Of a stretch of DNA of 64,000 nt, positions 1 through 12,274 are shown in pieces. Below the pieces are notes generated by a model. The model did no database searches. It saw only the letters and a program-made list of their open reading frames with translations, and was not told the origin of the DNA. A program made the translations under genes and the position numbers. The stretch is from Pseudeuparius sepicola (Eukaryota > Arthropoda > Insecta > Coleoptera > Anthribidae): the NCBI GenBank assembly GCA_963920635.1, contig OY987298.1:63447949-63511948 (forward strand), written 5' to 3'. How positions within the stretch are numbered: the first letter of the stretch is position 1; every line of letters begins with the position of its first letter.

Positions 1-1138
1 GTCGGTATTGGGGACACATTGCAAGAAGTACATGATGATTCAGTCATTATGTAAAAATTATGTGTTCTACTTATTTATAGTTTGTACAATGTAATTTTTT
101 ATAATAATTTATACATTCAAGACTTATTCTTAAAAACTTTAATGCAAAACTTTAGTTTTTGAATATGGAGGGAGTAGGTAACATTTAATAACCTGTCTAT
201 ATATGAAAAAATGTTTTAAAACCTGTGTCTTGAAAATTAAAGCTCAAAATTTAACCCTAAATTTTAATTTTTTTTATTGCAATTATTGTCTTTTTTTCGA
301 GGTTTATTCATAATCTGTAGAAATTTGAGGTGCATTTAAAAATATTTATTCAACATTTTTCAACACGTGCTGAATGCTAATTGAAATTCAAAATGCATAA
401 CAGAACAGTCAATTAAGAAGTCATATGAAAAAGTGTTTGCATACGACCGACAATGACTAATTTAGACATTTTATTACATCCTTATCATACTTGAATATTA
501 TCAGAAGGACATGCGATAAACATATTTTATTGGCTATTTCTGTGTTTACTATCAATTTTATACCCACTGAAAGTTTACTAGCTGTTTTGAGAGGTTAATC
601 GGTATAGTTAAGAATAATTATTTATTATTTATATTATTATATTATTATTTATATCGAAACGAAGTGATGGATGAATCAAAACTAACTGGTGTCATAAGCC
701 AACTTTTCTGAACGCCTTCTTTTATTCGGAACATCCTCTTAAGCACAAAAAATTATTTAATTTATAATCTTAAAATAAGAGCACCCAAACTATCTAGTTG
801 TGACTACACACAAAAAATAAAGTTGTTCAAAATAACATCTATCTTTCCTCTTTAATTAAATAAATCTTAAATAACAATGTGGAACAAAAACAACAACAGG
901 CTACTTCAGAAAACATTATAGACACTTTAAAACTTCCGTATATCAAGCATCTATCAGAAAGGCTAAAAAGTGTCATAAATAAAAAATAACAACATAAAAG
1001 TTCTCTTCATAAGCGAAAACATAATAGGTAAAATGAAATCTCAATTTGGCCTATTTTAATATTAATAGTAGGTAAATTATGAATTTTTATAGGTAACTAC
1101 CTATAAAACCGTTGAGGTATTCTACCCAAACATATTTA
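1..1138. other. AT-rich DNA, nothing recognised
   Basis: There is no convincing coding frame, RNA gene or element end here. The sequence is AT-rich with long A and T runs and occasional TAGGTA motifs. Confidence 0.6.
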
Positions 1139-1350
1139 TAGTCTACCTTACGAGAGAATACGAGCCTCAAGAATCTTTATTGGGCTTGCTAGGCGTTGCT
1201 GGATCGCAAAAAACCTGTACAATTCTGGTGCACTGCGTAATGGCTTTGGTTTATTATATTTCCTAAGGAGAATTATATTTCGAAGTTTGGCAACATTAGA
1301 AATTTTTTACTCGCATTCTTGAGGCTCGTATTCTTTGGTAAGGTGGACTA
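1139..1350. mobile_element. Small foldback MITE
   Basis: Inverted arms of about 37 bp face each other. The left arm starts TAGTCTACCTTACGAG and the right arm ends GGTAAGGTGGACTA, and the inner part of both arms carries the word CGAGCCTCAAGAAT or its complement. The roughly 140-bp middle has no coding capacity. TA lies next to both ends, which fits a Tc1/mariner-type target, but TA is common in such AT-rich DNA. Confidence 0.65.
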
Positions 1351-1591
1351 TATCTCCTTTTATTTTCTATTCTTTTTCTTTTTTTTCTACTTGGAGTGGT
1401 GTTTTACACCCAACTGTAAACACATTATTCTTATCAAATTTTTAACGTGTGTTGGTTGTGACAATATAGGGAATAACTTTGATTAGTGCATAAATCTTAC
1501 GTATCTTTACAGTATCTTTTAATTTCGATATAGACCATCATTCATAAAATTATTTAAAATTTATGGTGGATTTTAATTAATTGTAATTATA

Positions 1592-1832
1592 CAGGATGAT
1601 TTTTTTAGGTCTACCACCGCCATTTTCTCGCTTATTTTACGCCCTACAAAAAAAGCGTAAGAAACAAAAATGTTGCAATTTTGGACAGAGAGCCGAAGAC
1701 CCTGTGTAATTTGCTGAAACTATCTGACTACGTGGATGGATAAAGCTTCTCAGTGCCATCAATTTTCGCTTTTTTTGTAGGGCGTAAAATAAGCGAGAAA
1801 ATGGCGGTGGTAGACCTAAAAAAAACATCCTC
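1592..1832. mobile_element. Deleted foldback MITE, same family as 61109-61932
   Basis: The ends read CAGGATGATTTTTTTAGG and, inverted, the same sequence with one change in the terminal base, flanked by TA on each side. The arms are about 85-95 bp. The middle (the word GAGCCGAAGACCCTGTGTAA and what follows) matches the interior of the 824-bp copy at 61 kb, so this is an internally deleted derivative. The short reading frames across it are by-products of the inverted arms. Confidence 0.85.
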
Positions 1833-2080
1833 TATACATAATACATGGTGTTCTAACAAAATACTCTTAGGTAGGTACTCTTTTCCCACTGTGCATTGCT
1901 TAATTGTTTCAGCTAATAAAAAATCATGATGATGTAGAAGAAACTTAACTTTAAATATAGTATTTCTAAAGTCACTTGAAACAGCATAAAAAGCATCACT
2001 TAAAAACAGTATTAGTTTTCGAGACAAATTGTGTCAACAATGAGAAAAATTCAAAAATTTGTATTTTTGTTTTTGTTATA

Positions 2081-2896
2081 CAGTGTGGTCATTTAAGTGT
2101 GTATGAGACTTTTTTTATTAATTGCACAATGAAAATACAAATATTCCCGAAAGTTGATGCATGTTCGATAATCATATTAGGCGCACTTAGAATGGTTGCA
2201 AGTCAAACAGCATATAGGGTTAGGTCAAAAAATATAAAAGTTGTACAAGAGTAAAGTACCCCTATTTCAGAAAATTCAGCAAAATGTTATTAAGAAAAGT
2301 TGTCTAGAATTAAAAATTTGGTTTTAATATTCACCCTAAACAATTTCATAAATCAATTAACATTATACCGCATAACTTTGTTCAAATTCAAGCATATTTG
2401 TAAAATTAACTTAGATTTTTAATTTTTTTGGGAATCACAAACTTCATGTTTATTGCAACGATATTAAACAAAACTTTAAAATTTCGCAAAAATTCTTCTG
2501 AACAAGGTAAAACATTAATAATGATAATGTATATATTAAAAAACTCTCATTTAAGGTGAAATTTTTTTATTTTGAATGTTTATTGAGAAACTGTGGAAAT
2601 TAATTGACGAAAAATTTTTTTCTTAGGTGGCTATGTTTTGGTATTTAGGCATAGCTTTTAATTCTAAACACCTTTTCTTAATAACCTTTTGCTGATTTTT
2701 TTTAAATAAGGGTACTTTATTCTTGTGCAATTTTTATATTTTTTTACCTACCCTGTATGCTGTTTAACTTGCAACCATTCTAAGTGCACCTAATATGATT
2801 ATTGAACATGCATCAACTTTCGGCAATGTCTGTATTTTGGTTGTGCAATTAATAAAAAAAAAGTCCCATATGTTGCACACTTAAATGACCACACTG
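2081..2896. mobile_element. Foldback element with TA target duplication
   Basis: The left end CAGTGTGGTCATTTAAGTGT is mirrored by the right end (ACACTTAAATGACCACACTG), with TA at both outer borders (2079-2080 and 2897-2898). The inverted arms run about 240-260 bp and contain the core word AGAGTAAAGTACCCCTATTT and its complement near 2705, a core shared with other foldback families in this window. The centre (about 2330-2640) is AT-rich and non-coding. This fits a non-autonomous Tc1/mariner-like element. Confidence 0.85.
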
Positions 2897-3420
2897 TATA
2901 CGCCTAGTCCGGCCCTGTCGGACCTCCTATGTGTTTGTAATCGCCCCAGCTTCTGGTCGTATGTATGTGTGTGTGTATGTATGTACGGTTTTGTACGCTT
3001 TGTTCCGCGCCCTATACAGGGCGCAGTTTTCGATTTTTCGAGTCGAAATTTCGCGTAGGGCGGCGCATGCGTATAGACCTAAAGCCTATTGAAGGGCGCC
3101 CGAATGGGAAAAGCCGTTTGGCCCCTGAATTTTTTTTTTCGATTTTTTTTAAGGGCCGGCGTTTCGAACCTTGGTCGTCGATCGAGTTCAACTTTCGCAC
3201 GGAGCTCCGGACCGATATGGGTTTCACTCGTGCCGAAGGGCGCTCCGATCGGTTATTTCTAAAATCGGGCGAAAAGTACTCATTGTATTGGCCCTCTCTC
3301 GGCCGCAAAGCGGCCGACCGGTATTTTTTAAGGCTAGGAAATCGCAAAAGGAATGAAGACGAAGGTCCGATGAAGAGATTTAACACTTCTTCGGATTTTT
3401 AAAGCAGAAAATGCGAGAGA
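2897..3420. other. GC-rich repeat-like segment with TG/TATG microsatellite
   Basis: A short (TG)n/(TATG)n tract lies near 2957-2992. It is followed by a segment much richer in GC than its surroundings, with words such as GGGCGC, TTCGATTTTTCGA and CGGCCGCAAAGCGGCCG that are self-complementary. Long frames are open on both strands at once, as expected of composition rather than of a gene. No protein family is recognised. It is probably a dispersed repeat. Confidence 0.4.
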
Positions 3421-4265
3421 TATTAAGCTTTTCCTCCGAGCGAAATCGGATCGTTTTTGTGTCGTTCTCTATCTAAAAATTAGTCAGAAAATGTCGAGAG
3501 ATTGTCAGAAATCGCCCTTTTTTGTCGAGATGCGCCTACCTTATTTCGGCTCTGGGCTGTAAGGTGGCATTTTTTAAAGCTTACCCCAAGTCTATTTGTA
3601 TTATCACTATTATTCTGTCATATAAAGAAAACAAAACTGTGGCCCAATATGCGCTCATGCTGCGCCTAATACTAATAAAATTATGAAATCCATGTTTTTA
3701 TTTTCCAACATTTTATTTACGAAACTAAAGATATCACTACTCCATGATAGTTTAATTATATTGAGAGCAAGGTAATAAGAAGTTTCTATGCGAAATAAGA
3801 CAATAAAATCTTGTTCACAATAAAATGACAGTTTTTTGTACGTAGTACCTATACCTATAGGTATTGGAAGAATATAAGTATCACCTATGCTATAAATCTT
3901 AAACGATAATATTTTATAAGAACTATACATTTTCATATATTCTTCAACATCTCCTCAATTTTAATAATTCAATGCAATAAATTTAGATATACAAATGACT
4001 CCCAAACCTGTACCATAAATAACTTAAAATATTACCATACCTACACCGAACCCGAATAGAGTGAATAGAAAATATTTTCTGATTATTTTTTGACGTGTCT
4101 GATCATCTCAAATTAACATATCAGCAGGACTGTAGGACGTTACATGTGGTTCTACAAATTACAGAAATTTTACGTAAGGTATTTTTTTTCCGTGTATATT
4201 ATGGTGATGACCCACGCGCAATCCTTCGGAGAACGAACAAACCAGCGGAATCTCCGGAATCAATA
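3421..4265. other. Unrecognised AT-rich DNA
   Basis: No supported gene or element border is visible. Confidence 0.5.
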
Positions 4266-4333
4266 AGGTGAAATCTATATTTAAGAGTGTTGAAGCTACC
4301 CGCTGAGTAAAAATATTCATTTATTCTCAACAC
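4266..4333 (+). repeat. Diverged repeat shared with 16825-16893
   Basis: About 70 bp, including AAAAATATTCATTTATTCTC and GTGTTGAA.CTACCCG, recurs in opposite orientation at 16825-16893 with roughly three quarters of bases matching by eye. Both copies sit beside a short GC-rich stretch (GGCCGGGACC-like). The type of repeat is unknown. Confidence 0.5.
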
Positions 4334-5126
4334 ATCCGCGTGAGATAGTCGGGGATGAGGGATTAAGCTGGCCGGGACCATAATGCCGCTGAATGGGGTC
4401 CAGCGGGGGTTGGAGGCACGTCAGCTTGGGTTTAGGGCGAGAGGTGGTTATAGGTTATAAGGTATGCATGATCGGAATGCGCGGGAGAGAAGAATAATAA
4501 GCAGGTTGCAGGTTTTACAATAATTGTGACACACTTATATTGTGACTTGTCGAATATCAGAGAATAATGGCAAATGGCGAAAAACGTATCATTATACAAA
4601 ATATCTAAATAGCTATTTCTAATACCCAGTTGGAGAAAAGTGGAAACAAAAGTGGATGAGGCTGTAACAATAATTATTTTCTTGAAATCGGCAGTGAAGT
4701 AGCCCATTTTTGTACGATTTTTTTAATAAGTAGGTCTTGGCGCCTCGGTGAAATGTAAACATCAAACGTCAGACGCGGAGCCATCGCCCGTCAAAAGTGA
4801 CCAAATATTCAAAACCCGGCCACAAAAGGCCCATTTAACTTTTCGTACACATTGCGAAATTGTTACCTATAGCAGCGCAATCTCTCAGTATAAATATTTT
4901 AGTAGGTTTGAATGTCAATAGATTTGTTATGGAGGCTGCACAACAAGCAGCAGTTTGGTTTCTCTGTTCGAAGGCGCCGTCTTATCATACTTGACCTAGG
5001 TAGAGCGATCGTCAAAGTCAAGCAACGTCGCGCGCAGTTGGTTCATAGACGGGTGATCCCTTATGATTATTTTCTTGCCTAATAAAACATTTTTTCCGAT
5101 TTCAAAAAAATATATGTAATAGATAT

Positions 5127-5221
5127 GTACCTCGGCACTGAAGTTCTTTTTATGGCTCATGTGGTTTATTACTAAATTCCACATGAGTCATAAAAAGTTG
5201 AACTTCAGTGCCTTGGTACAT
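5127..5221. repeat. Nested 95-bp palindrome
   Basis: The arms start GTACCTCGGCACTGAAG and end CTTCAGTGCCTTGGTAC. They continue through TTTTTATG(G/A)CTCATGTGG and its complement around a 14-bp spacer. The hairpin lies in the central part of the larger foldback and probably inserted into it. Confidence 0.75.
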
Positions 5222-5231
5222 AAATAACTAT

Positions 5232-5358
5232 TATGTACCAAGTCAGTAAAGTGATTCTTTATCGAATGAGTCTGAAATTATGAGCCGAGCGAGCGAGGCG
5301 AGTAACAGGCGAGTAACAGGCGGGTTCGATAAAGACAATTTACTGACGTGGTGCATAC
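5232..5358. repeat. Nested hairpin with CGAG-rich loop
   Basis: The arms TATGTACCAAGTCAGTAAAG and, inverted, TTTACTGACGTGGTGCATA pair, then TCTTTATCGAA pairs with TTCGATAAAGA. The loop contains GCCGAGCGAGCGAGGCGAG and a 12-bp direct duplication (GCGAGTAACAGG twice). A hairpin of similar architecture occurs at 59223-59363. Confidence 0.7.
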
Positions 5359-5842
5359 AAAATTTTATCGCCGACCGTAAAAATTAGAATTAAAAACTAG
5401 AGATAGACTTGTGTTATTATGACAAAATAAACAAAGTTTTTACTATACTTTTTAATTGCGAGTTTTTCACACTATTCCATGAATATTTTATATCGGCGGT
5501 TGTATACTTATTTACTGATTTTTGTGGCAGAATTTCCAATCTACATTGGAAGTATGATAAGACACATCGCTTTCGAACAGACAAACCAAACTGCTGCTTG
5601 TTGTGCAGCCTCCATAACAGATCTATTGATATTCAAACCTACTAAAATATTTATATTGAAAGATTGCGCTGATATAGGTAACAATTTCGCAATGTGTACG
5701 AAAAGTTAAATGAGCCTTTTGCGTGGCCGGGTTTTGAATATTTAGTCACACACACACAAAAATCGTACAATAATGGGCTACTTCAGTGCCGATTTCTGAG
5801 CTTTTAATGACGATTTTGGGACACTTCACTGCCGATTTCAAG

Positions 5843-7225
5843 AAAAAGGCTTTTAAAGCTTTTTCCTGGATGCATAATAAAATAAATTTTATTGTTTGTT
5901 AAACCTATGTTATAGTATTTCAAAAAAGTTCTAGTACTGAAAATAACATCTATGGCTTCAGATTTATGACCTACGTAAAAGGAAATACCCCCAATAAGTT
6001 AATACAGCACTTTCTTGCATCTTTGATTAAAGTTTTTCTTAAAATTTCAATTCGAATTTGAACTCTAAAGACCCAACAAGATATATGAAATAGAATAGAG
6101 TAGAATAGAATAGAATAGAATAGAATAGAATAAGGAATATAATACAAATTAAAAATCTATAATGAAAATATATGTTTTTCTGTTTAACTCTATATCGAAA
6201 GCAAGAAGGAGTTTCGACTTCAGCACAAAAACCAGAACGTTCTATTCTTCGCTGAAGTAGGTATTTATAACACAACAGCATTGAGTCTTGTGAAACATGA
6301 AGCATAATATAATTGAAGAAAAGCCTACTTGTTTTCTAAAGATACTTATTATTTATAGTCAAAATTGTCAAAAAGGACACGTAAAGACAACAGATTTGCT
6401 ACTAAGGTAGTTTTATAAGAAACTGTATACGGAGATAGGTGGTACCCCCTATGCGATGCTCTCTGCAATCATAGATCCAGCTCATTCCGAAAAAATCAAA
6501 ATTTCCGGAAACAGAGACTGTTAGGGTAGCCAAAATACACGGAAAGACCATAGTACAAAGATAATTTATACATGTAATCTTTCTATTAAGACAATTCTCA
6601 GCACACAAAATGTCTAGTCACTATGGCCCAGCACGCAACCTCCCTTTTTGATGGCCGCCAGCTTGGCTTTTTTTAAATAATCCCATCAAAGTCGGATCAC
6701 TGGGATTTTGGCCGGAATTAACTCGCATCTCCATAGGCAGGGGTCCATGTGGTCAATGCGGGCGGGAGGTTTAGCTTAATCACGCCTATAAGTCAAATTC
6801 TTAATCTGTTTGTGCGGATTTCTGCCCACTAGGTGTCTAATATGCATGCCCAGTCACGGACCGACCCACCCCTTCCCTACGGGGCCAGCAGCGTGCGCCA
6901 GCGAGGATTGACTTGTTGACGATCTAATTTGGTTTTTGTTTATTTATAAAACAATGTTTATTTCTTCTACTCACCCATCACTAATGAAGTGGTCACAATT
7001 TGTCGAATCAATATATCTAATAATCATGACCTACTCCATAAAATCATTATCTATTCTTTGAAGAAATTCACACATATTTTTTTATAAGAGTTTCCGGAGA
7101 AAATACTAAAAATAAACCCATACAAGATGGTCGTTAGAAAGATCTGTTTGCACTTTCCACTGGTGCATCGAAAATTGGGCCATTCCATTAGATTTTTTGT
7201 ATAAAAACTTGATTTTACAAGTGGG
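5843..7225. other. Unrecognised DNA with a GC-richer patch
   Basis: Apart from the pentanucleotide tract listed separately, nothing is identified. The stretch 6620-6915 is clearly richer in GC than its surroundings but has no recognisable frame. A transposon-like end (GGGCATCACCCTGTATAA) occurs at 7224-7241 without a visible partner. Confidence 0.45.
6091..6132. repeat. Microsatellite (TAGAA)n
   Basis: About eight copies of TAGAA in a row, with one TAGAG variant. Confidence 0.95.
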
Positions 7226-7496
7226 CATCACCCTGTATAATGTAGGCAAATTCGACAATAATTGCAATAACGGGAACTAAAACTACAATAGTTAATTTAG
7301 TTATATACTATATTTTTTTTATAAAGAGACCTTTTTTGTAACATTCAGGGTGAATCATTAACAATGGGACATAGTGCAACGGCATACATTTTGGGCCAAA
7401 ATATTACGATTGAGGCTAATATGACTTATAGAATTGTTGTTTGTTTTTTGTTGAAGTTTATTTGTTGAAATTGCATTTTGGCATTTTGGCAACAGA

Positions 7497-7680
7497 ATCA
7501 AGCTGCGCTAAACTGAAATTTGGCATTGGGTTTTTTCTAGGGATGGAGAATAAGCTGAAAATGTCAATTTCTACGTATCTCACAGAGGGCGCCACTTGCG
7601 CTGTTTTTAGATCGTGCTTTTACTCGCAACTTTTTTGAGGTTATCTTTATGCTCCTGACAGGTCCATCATTTTAGTGCCT
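7497..7680 (+). repeat. Dispersed repeat, copy 1 (copy 2 at 32803-32966)
   Basis: The stretch from CAAGCTGC.(C/G)..AACTGAAATTTGGCATTG to CATCATTTTAGTGC matches 32803-32966 in the same orientation. Shared blocks include GGGATGGAGAATAA, TTTCTACGTAT and TTGAGGTTATCTTT. Copy 1 has a 30-bp insertion near 7590. A CAGGGTGAATCATT word at 7346 may mark the element's end. Confidence 0.75.
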
Positions 7681-8081
7681 CTTTTCATTCTGCAAAAAAG
7701 AGGTATTCTTGTTTCATACCGATCAAATCAACCATTTGCGTTGAAATTGCCAAAACGTGTCCCAAACACCTGTTGACTTCAATATTCGAAAAATAAAATT
7801 GTTGACCTACCTACTGCTTTCAAATGTTATACAGATCAACCGTACATTGAAAATGAAGAAAAAAATGCCAAATGAACATTAGGTGAAACACATTCGTTTT
7901 CTTGAAATATAAGGTGTCCACATTTTGTCGAGGTTCAATCTGTTTCATTTTGAAAGTGAACATCGTTTGGTACATTGTTCACAGGTTTTTTTTTCTCACT
8001 TTTAATGGTACAGTCGATGCAATATTTAAAAGCAGTAGTACCTACGCGAAAATTTTATTTTTCGAATATTTAAGTCAACTG

Positions 8082-10163
8082 CACAGAGAAAAATCAATTA
8101 ATACAACAGTTTTGCTAAGAATTCACTTATGACAGTTACTAAAAATTTTGTTACTGGTATAAAAAGAGTTGCAACTCTAATAATTTAGTTTTCTAAACAA
8201 ATGAACACCGTTTTATTACCGCGCAGCTTATAACGCAGGTATTATTTTAAATTTCTACCTTTATAATCCTATTTTATAAGATCTTATTTCTAATAATATT
8301 TTTTTAGTACAAATAAAAGCGGTTTAATAACATAATTGGTTTATAGTCCCAAAAACGCATTTTGTTGCCGCAGCTATTCCGTACAGTTGCAACAACAAAA
8401 CGTTTCATTGTGGTTATAAGACATAATCCAAAATGGTGCGGAGTGGGGGAAATCTACGAACTTGGATGCGCCGGTTTCCCTTTCTCGTTCCCAGTTGTCC
8501 GGTAGAATTCGATGAGGATGTAGTGCAACACCCACGTCGTGGATTAGCCATAGGAACTTGTGCGCCTATAGACTCTCTGTGACAACTGTGCAAGAGTTCA
8601 AAGATACTGTGGACATTTAAGAAGTAGGTAGTTAATTGATTGTGCTCTTTTTACGAATCAAGAGGAGCTATTTTATGAAAAATGAAGGAACGTTGGTGTG
8701 CCGCTATCGTTGCCATCATCTACGACAACGCCACGATGCCAGTCGCCAGTTTTCGTCAGTGATCGCCACCGATGTGGTACAGCCCCACCAGACTAGCGCA
8801 GTAGATATAGGTAATTAATTTTCAATCGGTAAATTGTTACTGTTTGCTAAAACCTTCAGGTTATTCAAGGACAATTTTGCGTCTTTGGCATGAATTTTAG
8901 GCGATTTAATTGTTTTTAATTTCAAGTACTTCAGACAACAGATAATATTATAATCACGTTTCCAATGGGCAACCTTGCCCCCTATGATTTTATATAATTG
9001 GTTTCATGTCACCAGTGTATTTTTTTTAAATAAAACTGTTCTTTATTTCATACATTCAGGTCTTTTATTTAGCCCCAAATGTAGGCTTTTTTTCACTGTT
9101 TACATGCATAGGCCTAGAAGTTCACGCCCATTTGAATTTTTTCACCCATAAAATTTGTTTTAAAAGTAATTTAAATTCTTAAGCCTTATAATAAATACAA
9201 CACTCGTTCAGACTTTTTCAAACAATACCTATATTGCCGTTGTGAAAATTATTATAATGTATACCTACCTATGTACCTAGGTATTTTCAATATTTTTTCT
9301 TTAGAGATTGATTTTCGCCCATCTTGAACATGGTGTCCCAAACTGGACGCTTTTGGGGGTGTGTCCTACTTTCCGAAAAGATAGACAAAAAGTAGAGAGG
9401 TGCCCAAAGGTCGATTTTCAAAAAAAGTTGAATACCGCAAACTGCATTTCTACATATTGATTAATTTAGGAGATACAGTGCGTTTTTCGATTTCCGCGTT
9501 TCTTATGTGTCATAATGTTTTTGTTTATGAAGATCTTTGATTTAAGTAAATAACGGCTAAACACGTTCTTTGTTCATTTTTTTTACATAGGTATAATCCT
9601 TGATACAGAGAGATATTTTCTTTGGTTAGTTGCTTAAAAAAAATATTATCAAAATATTTGCTAACAAAAAATTATGACACATTTCAGAAACGCGAGAAAC
9701 GAAACACTGTATGTGCTAAATTAATCAAGGTATCGAAATGCCTTTTCGGGCATAAAACTTTTTTCAAAAATCGAGCTGTAGACACCGGGGCCACAAGAAA
9801 ATTACTTTATAACCGTCATGAGACAAGATTATAGGGGCTATTGGAAAGGATAATTACAGCAATGCAGCAGTTTTATATTTCTAATGATTCGTTTTATAAT
9901 GCTTATATAACGAATTATAAGGGCAATATGATTAATTTATGAGGGCTATACAGTAAGTTAGTAAGCAGTATAAAGCAATATTAAACCTGTTATGAAACAG
10001 TAAGTAGCCCTGTGCAACTATTGCTGTATTGCTACTATAAATTGTCTTAGCAATCCTTGTCATGTGAAGGTAATGAGCACGAATTGCTGTCCCAAATCGT
10101 ATAAAATGGTTTTATAATGGATTTAATTTTTTTTATAAAGAATAAAGCGCATTTCGCTCAGTG
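8082..10163. mobile_element. CACTG-ended DNA element, about 2.1 kb
   Basis: The left end is CACAGAGAAAAAT and the right end is ATTTCGCTCAGTG, an inverted pair of about 13 bp with mismatches. The first 270 bp match, in opposite orientation, the DNA ending at 15279 (CGATTTTCCTCAGTG). Two copies sharing a terminus support a real element end. The interior has many ATAAC/TTATAA words and no transposase. A clear target duplication could not be found. The superfamily is undetermined (CACTA-like or Chapaev-like are guesses). Confidence 0.55.
9395..9812. mobile_element. Foldback nested in the CACTG element
   Basis: The left arm (GGTCGATTTTCAAAAAAAGT, then TTGATTAATTTAG and TTATGTGTCATAATG) pairs with the right arm (ACTTTTTTCAAAAATCGAGC at its outer edge). 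Arms are about 145 bp with a 120-bp middle. There is no coding content. Confidence 0.7.
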
Positions 10164-10534
10164 TGGTGTTTTGGGGCACGTTTTGGCAATTTCAACGCAA
10201 ACGGTGAATTTTATTGTTATAAACAGTACTCTTTTGTTCCTAATTGAAAAGGTACACTGACATACCGAACCTGCAAGACCAAAATGATAACTTCAAAAAA
10301 GTTAGAGTAAAAGCAACTGAGGAAATGCGGTTTATTCTTTATAAGAATGTTTAATACTGTTTGGGACAGTGATCCAGACTTATAATGGTTAAATGACAAG
10401 GATTATACATTATACATGTATTATTCGATATCTATGATTAAAACGAATTGCTAGGCCTATAAAATAATTCTATTATAATTAAAATTTGTTTAATAACTGC
10501 CCTACTCCTGCATAGTATAGCTTATTAGTAAAGG

Positions 10535-11395
10535 GCGGAATATATGCATTTAATTTCAATCGAAATATGCGAATATATATGCATCATTTTTATTTAAAAT
10601 ATGCAATAATATGCATTTATTTTAACTATTTTAACACCAAAACTGATTTTAGAGAAAAGGTTTATTTTAAGAAAAATGAAAGGAAAACAAATACATAAAA
10701 TACCTCGTAAAATACCTATACTAAAGCAGAATTATAAAAACATTTTGATTTGAAATTGTATAGTAGAAATTTAGGATTAAATACTTTTCAAAGTTTTCCA
10801 ATAAAAAGCTTTGCCTTGTGTCGGTAAAAATATTATGTTTATATGTATATAGAAAAGCTTCTCTCAACATCTGCCGATGTAATAGGACAATATTTTAATT
10901 TGGGTAGTACGGTATAAGGCCAAGGTGCAACTTCTTTGGATGATTTTCAATCAAAAATACTCTTTACTTCCATTAAAGATTTGAACCCTTCATTCTTTTC
11001 TACAGTAGAGCATCTAATTTTTTTCTAACTTTAATACCTACATCACCGGGAACCTTTCTACATTTTGCGGAAAATGTTTGAACAAAATCAACCGATTCGC
11101 TTAAACCTAAATTTTTACTTTCTAATGAAAGAATTATTTATCTGGCATAAAACTAAAATTAACTTTAATAAAAACAAGTTGGTTAGCTACATCCGCATTT
11201 TTCAGGATTTCTTGACTTTGCACTAGACACTATTATGCGAGTTGTCTCTGGGCTCTCATAATCTTGGTTATATCTTATAAGTATCTATAAATAAGTATAG
11301 GAAAAACATGCAAATATGCACAAAAATATAGTTTTTCCAGAAATATGGAATGTTTTGCGAAATTGAATAAAATATGCAGATTATGCAGATTTATT
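10535..11395 (-). mobile_element. Degraded hAT element with ATATGCA termini
   Basis: Both ends are crowded with ATATGCA words (10541-10620 and 11308-11390), a pattern seen at the ends of some insect hAT families. Between them lies a decayed hAT transposase C-terminus on the minus strand. The exact borders are uncertain and no 8-bp duplication was identified. Confidence 0.65.
10735..11215 (-). pseudogene. hAT transposase C-terminal remnant
   Basis: Read on the minus strand, the segment shows the diagnostic hAT C-terminal (dimerisation) pattern. A residue run ADVERSFSIYKHNIFTD lies at about 10825-10880 and is followed by LLENFEKYLIL. Upstream there are alpha-helical stretches with LSESVDF-like and KSLMEVKSIF runs typical of this domain. 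The intact protein family cuts and pastes hAT DNA as a dimer, and this region forms the dimer interface. Here it is interrupted by several stops and frame changes, and the N-terminal zinc finger and catalytic core are missing, so it cannot encode an active enzyme. Neighbouring ATATGCA termini belong to the same element. Confidence 0.75.
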
Positions 11396-11504
11396 AAGAT
11401 TTTAATTTGTTTAATGACTGCTATAGTCCTCCATATTATTGCTTATTGTCCAGTTTTTTGTCACAATGAAATAGCTTTATTAAGGTAAGCTTTAGAAAAA
11501 TATT

Positions 11505-11802
11505 TCAGGATGAAGCTATTTGGGCTAACTTAAAATATCTCTACCTAGACCAAAAATCTTGATACACCTACTGAAGGATTTTTCTAAAAAAAAAAAAAAA
11601 CTTTTTAAATCATATGTGATGGCTATATTTCATATTATATTGAACTATATAGTCTATATATTCCATAAGGAGTATGTCCGTGATTCTGATTTTTTTTTAA
11701 GTATAGGTACCTATTTTTAGAATAAAACTGCTTCAGTGTATCAACACTTTTTGGTCTAGGTAAAGGATATTTTAAGTTAGCCCAAATATCTTCACCTGAA
11801 AT
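11505..11802. mobile_element. Foldback with 70-bp arms
   Basis: The arms share TATTTGGGCTAACTTAAAAT and TACCTAGACCAAAAA in opposite orientation (11515-11565 and 11745-11790). A poly-A run of 15 lies at 11586-11600. The minus-strand frame across the right arm (from 11844 down to 11635) is open for 69 codons but has no recognisable motif. The arms may derive from a coding segment, because the same peptide (IWANLKY) reads in both. Confidence 0.7.
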
Positions 11803-12274
11803 TTTTTTCTTTAACCCTTTTAAAAAATAATTACAAGAATGCATTTTATTAATAATTATATTCTATATATTTGCGGGAAGCGTATATAGATCAAATACTA
11901 TTGCAGACCACGCAGAGAACAACCATTACTTATGTAAGTGCCCCTTTTTAAACTATATAGAATATTGTTTTTCCCGGATCGATCGGCCGAGAAGTCCATA
12001 TGTTTCTTTAATCAATTTTTTATACTTACTGTTTCTTACAAAACACTGACTTACACTCTCATCTAAATTTAAAAAGAATCTGTCTGGGATATTAAATAAA
12101 ATATAACTCATACAAAAGAAAACTTTATTTAAAGGTTCTATTATAAACCTGATCTGAAAGAGCTTACCTTTTATTTATAATATTTATATTTTGAAATAAT
12201 TATTAATGAGGATTCCGATCTATATAATCTATATAACAATAAACAAGTCGGAGAGGAATTTTTCATTTTTCTAT

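Larger units (their letters stand above)
4681..5842. mobile_element. Foldback element with two nested hairpins
   Basis: The outer ends CTTGAAATCGGCAGTGAAG and CTTCACTGCCGATTTCAAG are exact inverted repeats. Arms of about 300 bp follow, and include GTTATGGAGGCTGCACAACA and its complement near 5590-5613. A partial second end at 5774-5799 shows a local duplication. The unpaired middle contains two further perfect-looking hairpins (5127-5221 and 5232-5358). There is no coding frame of note, and the superfamily is undetermined. Confidence 0.75.
7725..10210. mobile_element. Old foldback split by later insertions
   Basis: A block of about 40 bp at 7725-7765 (containing TTTGCGTTGAAATTGCCAAA and ACGTGTCCCAAACACC) recurs inverted at 10168-10210. 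Between the arms lies the CACTG-ended element 8082-10163, which ends almost exactly at the right arm. This order suggests an older inverted-repeat element that was opened by a younger insertion. Confidence 0.6.

Noticed and set aside
2965..3402. 145-codon plus-strand frame, with a 124-codon frame on the other strand
   Set aside because: Both strands are open over the same GC-rich segment, no domain is recognisable, and the sequence is locally self-complementary. This points to composition, not a gene.
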